Origin: Actinomycetes bacterium
GTDB taxonomy: Bacteria; Actinomycetota; Actinomycetes; Nanopelagicales; Nanopelagicaceae
Length of the DNA: 27,773 bases
Direction of reading: 5' to 3'
NCBI GenBank assembly: GCA_014190175.1
Contig: BJFZ01000015.1
Coordinates: forward strand, 1-27,773
This document shows, one piece after another, positions 1 to 7,013 of this stretch. The notes beneath the pieces are model-generated. The model had not been told where the DNA came from and did no database searches. It worked only from the letters and a program-made list of their open reading frames with translations. The translations under genes and the position numbers were made by a program. Each line of letters begins with the position of its first letter. Position 1 is the first letter of the stretch.

Positions 1-68
1 AGCTGAAGGTTGGTGCGATGGCAGAGATCTTCCTGAGAGCCGGTAGATTTACCCGCTCAGACAAGTAG
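1..68 (+). CDS. 3' end of an unidentified gene (partial)
   Basis: The only frame open through the first bases reads 21 residues, beginning LKVGAMAEIF and ending RFTRSDK, before a TAG at 66-68. The tRNA gene begins 15 bases later. The fragment is too short to assign a family; the gene itself lies outside the window. It is called coding because the frame stays open up to a stop just ahead of the tRNA, which is weak evidence. Confidence 0.45.
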   Translation, partial: LKVGAMAEIFLRAGRFTRSDK

Positions 69-83
69 CAGTAAATCAAAGAC

Positions 84-156
84 GCCCCGATAGCCCAATG
101 GCAGAGGCAGAGGACTTAAAATCCTCCCAGTGTGGGTTCGACCCCCACTCGGGGCA
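84..156 (+). tRNA. tRNA with UAA anticodon, tRNA-Leu(UAA), short variable loop
   Basis: A full cloverleaf folds by eye. The acceptor stem is 84-90 with 149-155 (seven pairs). The D stem is 93-95 with 106-108. The anticodon stem is 110-114 with 122-126, around the 7-nt loop CUUAAAA, giving anticodon UAA at 117-119. The T stem is 132-136 with 144-148, around loop UUCGACC. The discriminator base is A156 and the CCA end is not encoded. The variable region is only five bases (127-131), so this is a class I shape, whereas bacterial tRNA-Leu normally has a long variable arm. The Leu call rests on the anticodon and on A73. Confidence 0.9.
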
Positions 157-263
157 CCGATATAATTCACAATCCATACATTGCCCAAGCGCCTCTAACC
201 CAAGAGTCATACCAACCAGATCAAACGATTTGTCTGGCCGGGAATAGTTACGGGAGTGGAAAA

Positions 264-1841
264 TTGCGCGTTGTAAAGAAGTTCGTTGGATTGCTAACAA
301 TCTTCTCACTGACTTTCGCGATACCTTTTCATGCGACCGCTGCCGAAGATAAAGAATCTTTCTTTCCGGCATCGTTGCAACAAAGTGATCCACAAAGGGT
401 TTTTTCTTTGGGAGATGACACTGAATTAGGTTTTTCACAATTAGGAAAATGGCCAGACAAACTCTGTACTTCAACAGCTGACCCTAATTGCGATTTCAAT
501 GATGCTAAATGGGGAGTTAAAACCATCGGGGCAACTGCGCTACTCAATGTATGTACTTCACAAGAAAATGAAGACTGCATTGAGTCAGTAGAGATCGCAA
601 GAGACGGCAAAGAATTCTCTGCACTTAAGTTTGAAAAATATGTAGTTGGGGGGACGTGCGACGCGACTGCTTCCGCAGGTTGTGCATTTCCTCCAGACCC
701 ATCCAAAAAACTACCTAGAGGTGGAAGGCTCTCAATTTGGTCTGAGGTAGTTGATGGTAAAACTCTTCCAATCAAATATTTAATGACGTATTCATATGAA
801 ATGAATTACGACGATGAGAGTAAGTATTTTGTAATCAATAATGTTGGCCTGGCTATTCGCCCGATGAAAGAGATTGATGCGACTAGGTGGGATTCACTTT
901 GGTCCGAAAACGGAAAAAGTGGAATTCAATATGATTTCCAAAGTAATGTCGAAATGAGAGCCACTATTCACCTGAGCAAACAAGTTGTTGGATGGTTTAA
1001 AGCACGGATGCAAAACGTAGATATTGTGATTTCAGAATTTAGCCCAACAAATAATCGACTAACTGTCTCTGCAAAAGCTGTAACTATTTCAACATTTGCT
1101 GTGAAGAGACCAGTTAATGAATTAACTATTCAGGAAGCAGATTTTGGGAAGTACTTTGGCTACGGAAAAGGAGTTTCTGGTGGTGAACCTGGGAATCCAA
1201 GGATCTTTGAGTATTTAGAATATTGGCGCCCAAAATTGCAAGACATTGCAACTCACACAAAAACCAATTGGTCACTCAAATCAACTAGATGGACCAGTGA
1301 AAACAAATGCTTGAATGCCACCGATCGAGTTCTCGGAGTAGTTTCGACAAATTCAATGGGGTATGACGGTAATCCACCTAAATTTGTTGACGGATTTTTA
1401 AATTATCGAGTTTCTGGGTTTCATTTTGGAGCGGATGGAAAGACCCCCAATTTGGGAACTTACGATTTAGTTCTGCGTAGTGACGCTGCACGATGCCTGT
1501 ATGGATTCTCTAGCGCACCTGTTTCAGCCACGGTTACGATCGCTGGTGCCAACGGGAATGAAAACTTGGCCACAACGGTGGTGGCAGAGAAAAATGGCTG
1601 GTTGAAGATGAAGGCCGCAGGGTTCACTTTTAGTGAAAAGAACATCAAAGTTAAGTTAACGCAAGAGGTCCAGAAAGTAGAAGCAACTCCAACTCCTTCA
1701 CCATCCGCGACAACACAAGGGATTGTAGAAGCGAAGAAGGCAATAGCTGTTAAAAAAACAATTACTTGTACCAAGGGCAAGACGACTAAGAAAGTAACGG
1801 CTGCAAAACCCTTCTGCCCTAGTGGCTATAAGAAGAAGTAA
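264..1841 (+). CDS. Secreted surface protein of unknown function with three CX7C loops
   Basis: This is a 525-residue exported protein that I cannot place in a named family. The start is taken as TTG at 264 because GGGAG lies seven bases upstream and the next residues form a signal peptide (basic RVVKK, a hydrophobic stretch to about residue 22, cleavage near ATAA at 24-27). The longer reading back to a GTG at 132 would begin inside the tRNA. The mature N-terminal part holds three cysteine pairs with identical spacing: C68/C76, C97/C105 and C132/C140. A Pro/Ser/Thr-rich linker precedes a C-terminal module of about 26 Lys-rich residues with two cysteines (C502, C518) ending in PSGYKKK. I recall similar Lys/Cys ends on acI secreted proteins, so it may be a cell-surface attachment module; that is inference. 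Confidence 0.8.
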   Translation: MRVVKKFVGLLTIFSLTFAIPFHATAAEDKESFFPASLQQSDPQRVFSLGDDTELGFSQLGKWPDKLCTSTADPNCDFNDAKWGVKTIGATALLNVCTSQENEDCIESVEIARDGKEFSALKFEKYVVGGTCDATASAGCAFPPDPSKKLPRGGRLSIWSEVVDGKTLPIKYLMTYSYEMNYDDESKYFVINNVGLAIRPMKEIDATRWDSLWSENGKSGIQYDFQSNVEMRATIHLSKQVVGWFKARMQNVDIVISEFSPTNNRLTVSAKAVTISTFAVKRPVNELTIQEADFGKYFGYGKGVSGGEPGNPRIFEYLEYWRPKLQDIATHTKTNWSLKSTRWTSENKCLNATDRVLGVVSTNSMGYDGNPPKFVDGFLNYRVSGFHFGADGKTPNLGTYDLVLRSDAARCLYGFSSAPVSATVTIAGANGNENLATTVVAEKNGWLKMKAAGFTFSEKNIKVKLTQEVQKVEATPTPSPSATTQGIVEAKKAIAVKKTITCTKGKTTKKVTAAKPFCPSGYKKK

Positions 1842-1862
1842 ATGGGTTGATTGCAACAAATT

Positions 1863-2816
1863 CTATTTGAAGAGTTTTAAATCAAATTTAGCTGTTGTCA
1901 GCATGTGTGGAATTGTCAAAGCCCAGATGATTACTAAAATTGTCCAAAGTAAACTGGAGTCGAAATATTCAGGGCGAAAAACCATTAGTCCAACCGCTAA
2001 AAGAATTGTCCCAAACACGGCGTAAAGACCCGGTATAACAGCGGACATAAAAGCCTTAAGTGGCTTTATAGAACGTGCACGCAAAAGTGCTTTAGGTAAT
2101 TTTGAGACGAGCCGTGCTGTATGGCGGACTGCGTGCCAGCACCCAAAATAGACTGCAAAAGCAATTAATGGTGGCGCTAATAGAGACAGAATAAGTAAAA
2201 GAAGTAGATCAATTGATGCTTGGAAATTCTTAGTGAGTAGTAGTAACAACCCAATCAGCGCTAAAACCAATGTAATGTTCCGCAAGGTTTGATTAATGGA
2301 ACCCGACCAATCGGCTATTTCAGGATTAATCCGGCTCAAGGCAGACAGAGCACGAGAATCTGTCAACGGCAAGATTACAGGTAAAAATCCAGCAGGCAGG
2401 GCATAAGCAGAAACCTTGAGAAATCCATCTTTGGTTATGCCGAGCGAATCATTCCATTCGCTCTTAAATGCGCCGTCACCAAATCCAAAGTGCAACGCAC
2501 TGATTACCAGAATTAACTGAAAACCAATCTGATTCCAAGTTGCTATTGCGAATCCTGCAGCAACTGCCAACAAGATATAAAAAAAAATGAAAGTAATAAA
2601 GCGAACCCGAGATTCTCTTGGAATAGTAATCAAGTGATCAATTGCGCCATGTGGGATGCCAATCAAAAGCGCAATTACAGCAATGACTATCTGTCCAGAT
2701 AAAGGGAGTTCAAAGGAAATCAGATCAAAAATTCCAAAAGTAATGATCGCCCCAATAACTGCAATTCGAGAAGAGCGAGAAGCCAGCTCATAAACTCTGG
2801 AAAGCCCGATATCCAT
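1863..2816 (-). CDS. blh: Brp/Blh-type beta-carotene 15,15'-dioxygenase
   Basis: This integral membrane enzyme of 317 residues cleaves beta-carotene into two retinals, the chromophore of microbial rhodopsins. The family histidine motifs are visible: GIPHGAIDHL near the N-terminus, ALHFGFGD, and HAVRHTARL in the C-terminal half; these supply the iron ligands in Brp/Blh proteins. Seven or so hydrophobic segments fit the family's topology. The start is ATG at 2814-2816, with no clear Shine-Dalgarno sequence, so the mRNA may be leaderless. It is divergent from the lycopene cyclase genes, which make its substrate, with a 46-bp gap between the starts. It converges on the secreted-protein gene with only 21 bp between stops and no obvious terminator hairpin. 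Function is well supported; the rhodopsin partner is not in the window. Confidence 0.9.
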   Translation of the reverse strand: MDIGLSRVYELASRSSRIAVIGAIITFGIFDLISFELPLSGQIVIAVIALLIGIPHGAIDHLITIPRESRVRFITFIFFYILLAVAAGFAIATWNQIGFQLILVISALHFGFGDGAFKSEWNDSLGITKDGFLKVSAYALPAGFLPVILPLTDSRALSALSRINPEIADWSGSINQTLRNITLVLALIGLLLLLTKNFQASIDLLLLLILSLLAPPLIAFAVYFGCWHAVRHTARLVSKLPKALLRARSIKPLKAFMSAVIPGLYAVFGTILLAVGLMVFRPEYFDSSLLWTILVIIWALTIPHMLTTAKFDLKLFK

Positions 2817-2862
2817 AAGGCTAGGTTATGGGAAATGTCCCCAATTTGGGAGAGAATTGACC

Positions 2863-3207
2863 ATGGCCCAATTCCATTACCTGATGGTCTTAGCGTTCAT
2901 TGGAACCTGTGCGGTCTTCGTTAATTTGGGATTCAGACTGAGGATTCGAAGTAGGTGGAAAGTATTTCTTCTGACCGATGTAGCTATTTTGGCAATTTAT
3001 TTAGCTTGGGATTTTTGGGCTGTAGCCAAAGGGAGTTGGTACTTTGACCCAGAGCAACTAATGGGATTTTACATATTTGGACAGTTACCTATCGAGGAAG
3101 TTCTTTTCTTCGTAATAGTTCCCTTAATGGTTGTCTTAACATATTTAGCGTTAATTAAATTAAGTAAACCTTCAAGCAAAGATGAGAACTCAAATGATCT
3201 ACGCTGA
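2863..3207 (+). CDS. crtYc: Lycopene cyclase subunit, CrtYc type
   Basis: This is a 114-residue membrane protein with three predicted transmembrane segments, one half of the actinobacterial heterodimeric lycopene cyclase that closes the ends of lycopene or a related carotene. The lycopene cyclase domain signature is present in the second half (WYFDPEQLMGFYIFG followed by LPIEEVLFF, the conserved P-x-E-E). The start is set at ATG 2863 because GGGAGAG at 2848-2854 sits eight bases upstream; an in-frame TTG at 2857 would be only two bases from that site. It overlaps the next gene, as CrtYc/CrtYd pairs commonly do. Together with blh on the other strand it forms a lycopene-to-retinal module. Which half of the heterodimer is called c or d follows gene order. 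Confidence 0.88.
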   Translation: MAQFHYLMVLAFIGTCAVFVNLGFRLRIRSRWKVFLLTDVAILAIYLAWDFWAVAKGSWYFDPEQLMGFYIFGQLPIEEVLFFVIVPLMVVLTYLALIKLSKPSSKDENSNDLR

Positions 3208-3508
3208 CGTCGCCCTAAATTCCGTAGTAGTAGCAATTATATTTGATCTTTACATATTACGTTCTCAAATGATGACCCGTATGATATTTTGGAAAACGTA
3301 TCTACTAATCTTGCCTTTCCAGTTATTAACCAATTGGTGGTTAACTTCAAATAAAATTGTGATGTATTCAGAAGGTGAGATAATTGGGACCAGAGTTGCT
3401 GGTGCACCCTTAGAAGATTTGTTATTTGGCTTTTCAATGATCTTGTTAACTTTATCATTTTGGGAATTTTTTGCTAAACGAATTACAACTGATAAAGTTG
3501 CTAAGTGA
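3194..3508 (+). CDS. crtYd: Lycopene cyclase subunit, CrtYd type
   Basis: This is the second half of the heterodimeric lycopene cyclase, about 104 residues with three hydrophobic segments. It carries the matching family motif APLEDLLFGFSMILLT, again with a Pro-x-Glu acidic pair. I prefer ATG 3194 (start MIYADVAL), which overlaps crtYc by 14 bases; an in-frame ATG at 3182 would add four polar residues and cannot be ruled out. The overlap suggests translational coupling and equal amounts of the two subunits. The stop overlaps the start of a further tiny gene by four bases (GTGA at 3505-3508). It likely acts in the cytoplasmic membrane on carotenoid intermediates whose synthesis genes (crtE, crtB, crtI) are not in this window. 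Confidence 0.87.
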   Translation: MIYADVALNSVVVAIIFDLYILRSQMMTRMIFWKTYLLILPFQLLTNWWLTSNKIVMYSEGEIIGTRVAGAPLEDLLFGFSMILLTLSFWEFFAKRITTDKVAK

Positions 3509-3675
3509 CTTACGCGCCAAACACTGCAATTTACCTTCAAGGTTTTGGTGGTTTTTTAATAGTCATAATTTTAATTTTCATCTTGAAGTGGGCTTTTCCC
3601 ACAAAAAAAGATCCAGTAGAGGTGGCTCGCCAACGGGCGATCAAGAAATCCCTGCGAAGGCTGAAAAGAAGGTAA
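3505..3675 (+). CDS. Tiny single-pass membrane protein coupled to crtYd
   Basis: A 56-codon frame begins with GTG at 3505, overlapping the crtYd stop by four bases (GTGA), and ends with TAA at 3673-3675. The product starts MTYAPNTAIYLQ, has one strongly hydrophobic segment at about residues 13-27, and a basic tail (ending LRRLKRR) that by the positive-inside rule should face the cytoplasm. I recognise no family. The coupling makes it look like the third gene of the lycopene cyclase operon, perhaps a small helper or anchor for the heterodimeric cyclase; that role is inference. There is no separate Shine-Dalgarno site. A longer reading in another frame over 3471-3740 has no membrane or operon logic and was rejected. 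Confidence 0.6.
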   Translation: MTYAPNTAIYLQGFGGFLIVIILIFILKWAFPTKKDPVEVARQRAIKKSLRRLKRR

Positions 3676-3732
3676 TTTCGAAGGTACAGAAGATGAATGG
3701 CCATTTAAGAGGGTCAGTATTCAACTCCGCTA

Positions 3733-3766
3733 TTGCTTAACTTCACTATCTACTTAGAGTCTAGGT
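3733..3766 (+). promoter_or_regulatory. Candidate leaderless promoter of the M23-like gene
   Basis: TTGCTT at 3733-3738, a 16-base gap and TAGAGT at 3755-3760 resemble sigma-70/SigA -35 and -10 boxes. The ATG of the next gene is at 3767, six bases after the -10, just where transcription would start. No Shine-Dalgarno site precedes that ATG, consistent with a leaderless mRNA, which is common in actinobacteria. The assignment is from sequence alone. Confidence 0.5.
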
Positions 3767-4789
3767 ATGAATCAGAGGTACGCAAAAAAGTTTTTAGCAG
3801 CCTTTCTGTCAGTGGCATTGATCTCGATGCTTTCGCTTAGTTCACAAGCATTTGCAGCATTCAAATTAGGTAGTGCATGCACTAAGCCCGGTGATATCAA
3901 AAAAGTTTCAGGCAAAACTGTGATGTGTGATAAGAAAAATAAAAAGTTAGTTTGGGTAGTTGCAACTAATTCAATTAGTAAAAGTAGTCCTACCGTGACC
4001 AAAGCAGATCCAAACAAAGCAGATCCAAACAAAGCAGATCCAAACAAAGCAGATCCAAACAAAGCAGATCCAAACAAAGTGAATTCCGGGGCCACATTAG
4101 CAACGGGGAATTTTATTGTTGCTAACCCTGTTGACCTTGAACACGTTGTGCGCTTAAGTAAATTTCGTAGTTGTGTTGGACATGATTACTCACCAGGGGT
4201 ATTAGCAAAAACTGGAGTAAATGACACATCAATTGAGAGCAAGCGCTCAATGAAGCATTACGTAATCATTGATGTGCCGGCAGCCCCATCCAGAACAGTA
4301 AAAGGATATGCGCCATTCGATGGAAAGGTTTCTTTAAATACTGCTGATGGCAATATGGGAATCGCAGTTCGAATCACGTCTCCCAATGGATGGATATTTG
4401 AATTCATGCATGTTCAAGCACTTGTGGCCGATGGTGCAAGCGTTAAGGCTGGAGATCTTGTTGCTGCTGCTCCAGCGGATAACGCTGCTGCTGCAGGAGC
4501 TGCAAAAAATGCAGGCAATACTCCAACGGGCGCTAACACGACAAATGTTTTTGATATGGCCCTATACAGCGCATATATGAAGCCATCGATTTTCGATTCT
4601 CCATTCATGCAATTTGCGCCAAATATCGCAGCTCTTTGGAGTGCTAAAGGATTCACCGTGGCAACAACAATGATTAGTAAGGACGCAAGGGATAGTTCGA
4701 CGTGTGTAACGGACGGGTCTTGGAATGGGAATTTTGTTGGCACTGCCCCTGAAAGCGACTATGTGAACGCGGTTGGATACAAGCCTTAA
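3767..4789 (+). CDS. Secreted protein with a degenerate M23-peptidase-like domain and KADPN repeats
   Basis: This is a 340-residue exported protein. A signal peptide covers about residues 1-31 (basic start, hydrophobic core, cleavage near AFAA). A small module with two cysteines (C38, C54) and the ending KKLVWVV follows, then a linker holding five exact KADPN units (residues 79-103). The C-terminal domain resembles the beta-sandwich of M23/LytM peptidases: GYAPFDGKVS, then WIFEFMHV, then VKAGDLVA. The usual HxH zinc motif reads F-x-H here (FMH), and the HxGxD motif is not clear, so it may be a non-catalytic envelope-binding or activator protein. The start follows directly on a candidate promoter. 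I am confident of export and moderately confident of the M23 relationship. Confidence 0.75.
   Translation: MNQRYAKKFLAAFLSVALISMLSLSSQAFAAFKLGSACTKPGDIKKVSGKTVMCDKKNKKLVWVVATNSISKSSPTVTKADPNKADPNKADPNKADPNKADPNKVNSGATLATGNFIVANPVDLEHVVRLSKFRSCVGHDYSPGVLAKTGVNDTSIESKRSMKHYVIIDVPAAPSRTVKGYAPFDGKVSLNTADGNMGIAVRITSPNGWIFEFMHVQALVADGASVKAGDLVAAAPADNAAAAGAAKNAGNTPTGANTTNVFDMALYSAYMKPSIFDSPFMQFAPNIAALWSAKGFTVATTMISKDARDSSTCVTDGSWNGNFVGTAPESDYVNAVGYKP
4001..4075 (+). repeat. Five perfect 15-bp tandem repeats encoding KADPN
   Basis: The unit AAAGCAGATCCAAAC occurs five times head to tail with no mismatch (4001, 4016, 4031, 4046, 4061), and four bases of a sixth follow. Being a multiple of three, a gain or loss of units keeps the reading frame. 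The repeat encodes a hydrophilic, Pro-containing spacer between the N-terminal module and the M23-like domain. Confidence 0.95.
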
Positions 4790-4916
4790 GCGAAACTCAG
4801 CATAATCTAAGCAAATCAGGCTCAACCAGGGTATGCAACGGCCGGCAGCATCCTTTATTATTTAATTAAGAGGGCGAAATCTCTTGTAGGTAATTTAGGC
4901 AAAAGGAGAAATATCA

Positions 4917-5708
4917 ATGCAAAGTTCAAACCCTGTCTTAGGGCGGGCGTTTCCCAAGAAAGGCTATGCAGCGCAGCCTCCGCTTTTTGGACGCCGCCAA
5001 GATGATGCGTTAGAAAATATTTATAACGCACCAAGTGCATCATCACTTCAAACAGGTCGCATGACGATCGAAGATGTTGTCGCGCGCACCAGCTTTCTCT
5101 TTGCAATTCTTGTAGCAGTTGGCGGTACTGCCTGGTACTTCAACATGGGTATGGGTGTACTGCTTGTTGGATTCATCGGCGGATTTATTCTTGCCATGGT
5201 TAATATATTTTCAAAAACCGTACGTCCAGCTCTAATCATGGCTTATGCCGCATTTGAAGGATTAGCACTTGGTACTTTGAGCCACTTTTACGAAACCATT
5301 TATCCAGGAATCGTGAGTCAAGCTGTAATAGGAACACTTGCTGCATTTGCCGGCGTGCTATTTATGTACCGCAGTGGAAGATTGCGTGCTACACCTAAAT
5401 TCACTCGCGTACTCATGGGCGCAGCACTTGGATACATTGTTTTGGGATTGCTAAGCCTCATCTCTTCATTCTTTGGAGTAGGTGGCGGATACGGTTTCTA
5501 TGGAACTGGAATCGGTTTACTTCTAGCAGTTGGTGGAGTAGTAATTGCAAGTCTTTTCTTAGTTCTTGATTTTGATCAAATCGAAAATGCTGTTCGTGCT
5601 GGAGTTCCCGAGACGGAATCATGGCGTGCAGGTTTCGGATTGATGGTTACATTAGTTTGGCTATATCTTGAAATTTTAAGATTGCTTTCAATATTGCGCC
5701 GCGACTAA
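4917..5708 (+). CDS. Bax inhibitor-1/YccA family membrane protein
   Basis: This 263-residue protein has a hydrophilic N-terminus of about 55 residues and then seven hydrophobic segments, typical of the BI-1/YccA (UPF0005) family in actinobacteria. Family-like stretches include the segment around AAFEGLALGTLSHFYE and the C-terminal VLDFDQIENAV, which carries the conserved acidic pair thought to act in proton or calcium sensing. The start at ATG 4917 has AGGAG at 4904-4908, eight bases upstream. It stands alone: the gene before it is separated by 127 bp, and a strong terminator follows. Its exact role in this organism cannot be read from the sequence; in characterised members it is a pH-sensitive calcium leak channel or a stress-related membrane protein. 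Confidence 0.88.
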   Translation: MQSSNPVLGRAFPKKGYAAQPPLFGRRQDDALENIYNAPSASSLQTGRMTIEDVVARTSFLFAILVAVGGTAWYFNMGMGVLLVGFIGGFILAMVNIFSKTVRPALIMAYAAFEGLALGTLSHFYETIYPGIVSQAVIGTLAAFAGVLFMYRSGRLRATPKFTRVLMGAALGYIVLGLLSLISSFFGVGGGYGFYGTGIGLLLAVGGVVIASLFLVLDFDQIENAVRAGVPETESWRAGFGLMVTLVWLYLEILRLLSILRRD

Positions 5709-5721
5709 TACTTAATTTACA

Positions 5722-5753
5722 AAAAAAGACCACTAGCAATAGTGGTCTTTTTT
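5722..5753. terminator. Bidirectional rho-independent terminator
   Basis: A perfect 14-bp stem (5722-5735 with 5740-5753) closes on a GCAA loop. The A-run on the left arm and T-run on the right give a U tract in either direction. It lies between two converging genes (stops at 5708 and 5762) and should end both transcripts. Confidence 0.93.
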
Positions 5754-5761
5754 ATTTTGAT

Positions 5762-6964
5762 CTAAGGCTCGTACACTGCTGGTAAATGTGATTTACGAGT
5801 CTCTGGAAGATTAATGCTTCGAATTAGCGCCGGTAAAAAGATCAGTGCGGCAGTTAAGAATGCCGCTTTATAAGAGGCATGATCTGCGATAAAACCTAGT
5901 GTTATTGGTCCTACGATCATTCCAAAATCACTACCCATTTGCCACAGTGCTACTACTTTGCCCCCGCGCCCACGGATGATGTCTCCCACAAGTGCAGCCG
6001 GAGCACTTCCCAAGAATGCACCGCCAATTCCGGATATTCCCATTCCAATTAAAAATAATGGGAAACTTTCGAAAAAGGCAAAAACGAAAACTCCAAGAAT
6101 TGTTACGGAGATCCCGATCAATAATGCTTTTCTTCTGCCTTGCTTATCTACAAATCTTCCAGCAGGAAGCAAAATTAATCCTTGCATCAAAGTGGCTGCA
6201 GCCATACCGGCACCAATTGCTGCGGGACCACGTCCTAAACCTTCAGTAACGAAGAGTGGGATTAAAGAGTTACGCATTCCAAAAACCGCCCAGCCAGTTC
6301 CAATCGAGCAGAGAACTGCAACTTGGTATGGATGCATCCGAATTGCTTCACGGATAGTGGTTTGTTCAAAAGCAGCACTGCTTCCATGTGTGGATTCAAA
6401 TTCACTTTTATGTAGAAAAATTAAGGTAACTATTCCGCCAGCGATTACACCGCCAGCGTAAACAAAAAATGGTGCACGTAGTGAAATTGCGCAGAGGATG
6501 CCACCAAATAGTGGACCAGTAATTCCACCGAATAAAAACCCACCTTGATAAAGAGATTGCGCTCTGCCACGTTGATCATCAGAGACCACACCTAATAACA
6601 ATGAGGCAGCAGAGACGGTAAACATCGCCGAACCCAATCCACCGGCAGTTCTGAAGATGATTAATTGCAGATAAGTATCGGCAAGCCCAGCGGCGATACT
6701 TGAAATTCCCACCATAAATAAGCCAGTTGCTAAAACTTTTCGCTCGCCAAAGCTATTCACCATTTTTCCGCATACCAATCCAGAGGAAAAGCGAGCGGCG
6801 GCGAAGATGCTGATTACCGCTCCTGCGGCAGCTTGGGAAACTCCAAATGAGCGGGCAAATAATGGAATGGCTGGGGCAATTACCCCAAAACCCACTGCTA
6901 CTAGAAAAGCAACGGAAGAAAGCACCGCAACTTCTCGGGGCAGATCTTTAAATGGAGATTTCAT
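5762..6964 (-). CDS. MFS transporter
   Basis: This is a 400-residue, twelve-helix major facilitator carrier. The start is set at the ATG in 6962-6964 (MKSPFKDLPREVAVLSS), where the protein leads directly into the first hydrophobic helix; the frame stays open further upstream only because it runs antisense to the ABC ATPase gene. The loop between helices 2 and 3 has a weak MFS motif A (GKMVNSFGERKV), and the second half repeats it (GRFVDKQGRRKALLIG). The gene diverges from the ABC exporter with 49 bp between starts and shares a terminator with the BI-1-like gene. The general type resembles drug/metabolite efflux proteins, but the substrate cannot be inferred. Confidence 0.88.
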   Translation of the reverse strand: MKSPFKDLPREVAVLSSVAFLVAVGFGVIAPAIPLFARSFGVSQAAAGAVISIFAAARFSSGLVCGKMVNSFGERKVLATGLFMVGISSIAAGLADTYLQLIIFRTAGGLGSAMFTVSAASLLLGVVSDDQRGRAQSLYQGGFLFGGITGPLFGGILCAISLRAPFFVYAGGVIAGGIVTLIFLHKSEFESTHGSSAAFEQTTIREAIRMHPYQVAVLCSIGTGWAVFGMRNSLIPLFVTEGLGRGPAAIGAGMAAATLMQGLILLPAGRFVDKQGRRKALLIGISVTILGVFVFAFFESFPLFLIGMGISGIGGAFLGSAPAALVGDIIRGRGGKVVALWQMGSDFGMIVGPITLGFIADHASYKAAFLTAALIFLPALIRSINLPETRKSHLPAVYEP

Positions 6965-7013
6965 TGGCTCAGAGGCTATCGTAATCACAGGAGAAGTTAT
7001 AGGAGTTGTTATT

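Noticed and set aside
132..263. In-frame extension of the large secreted protein back to GTG 132
   Set aside because: It begins inside the tRNA T arm, puts 44 polar residues before a good signal peptide, and ignores the GGGAG site before TTG 264.
1822..2025. Small plus-strand gene after the secreted protein
   Set aside because: It is antisense to blh, lacks a ribosome site, and has no coding signature.
3471..3740. Plus-strand frame of 89 codons downstream of crtYd
   Set aside because: It is in a different frame from the coupled 56-codon gene, overlaps the crtYd end, and has no membrane or domain features.
4001..4075. CRISPR-like array
   Set aside because: Units are head to tail with no spacers and are translated in frame as KADPN.
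5958..6461. Plus-strand open frame opposite the MFS gene
   Set aside because: It is the antisense shadow of the MFS coding region, Pro/Ile-rich with no domain and no ribosome site.
6807..7013. N-terminal extension of the ABC ATPase gene
   Set aside because: It overlaps the MFS gene on the other strand, and the GTG at 7014 has a proper ribosome site and starts at the conserved domain.
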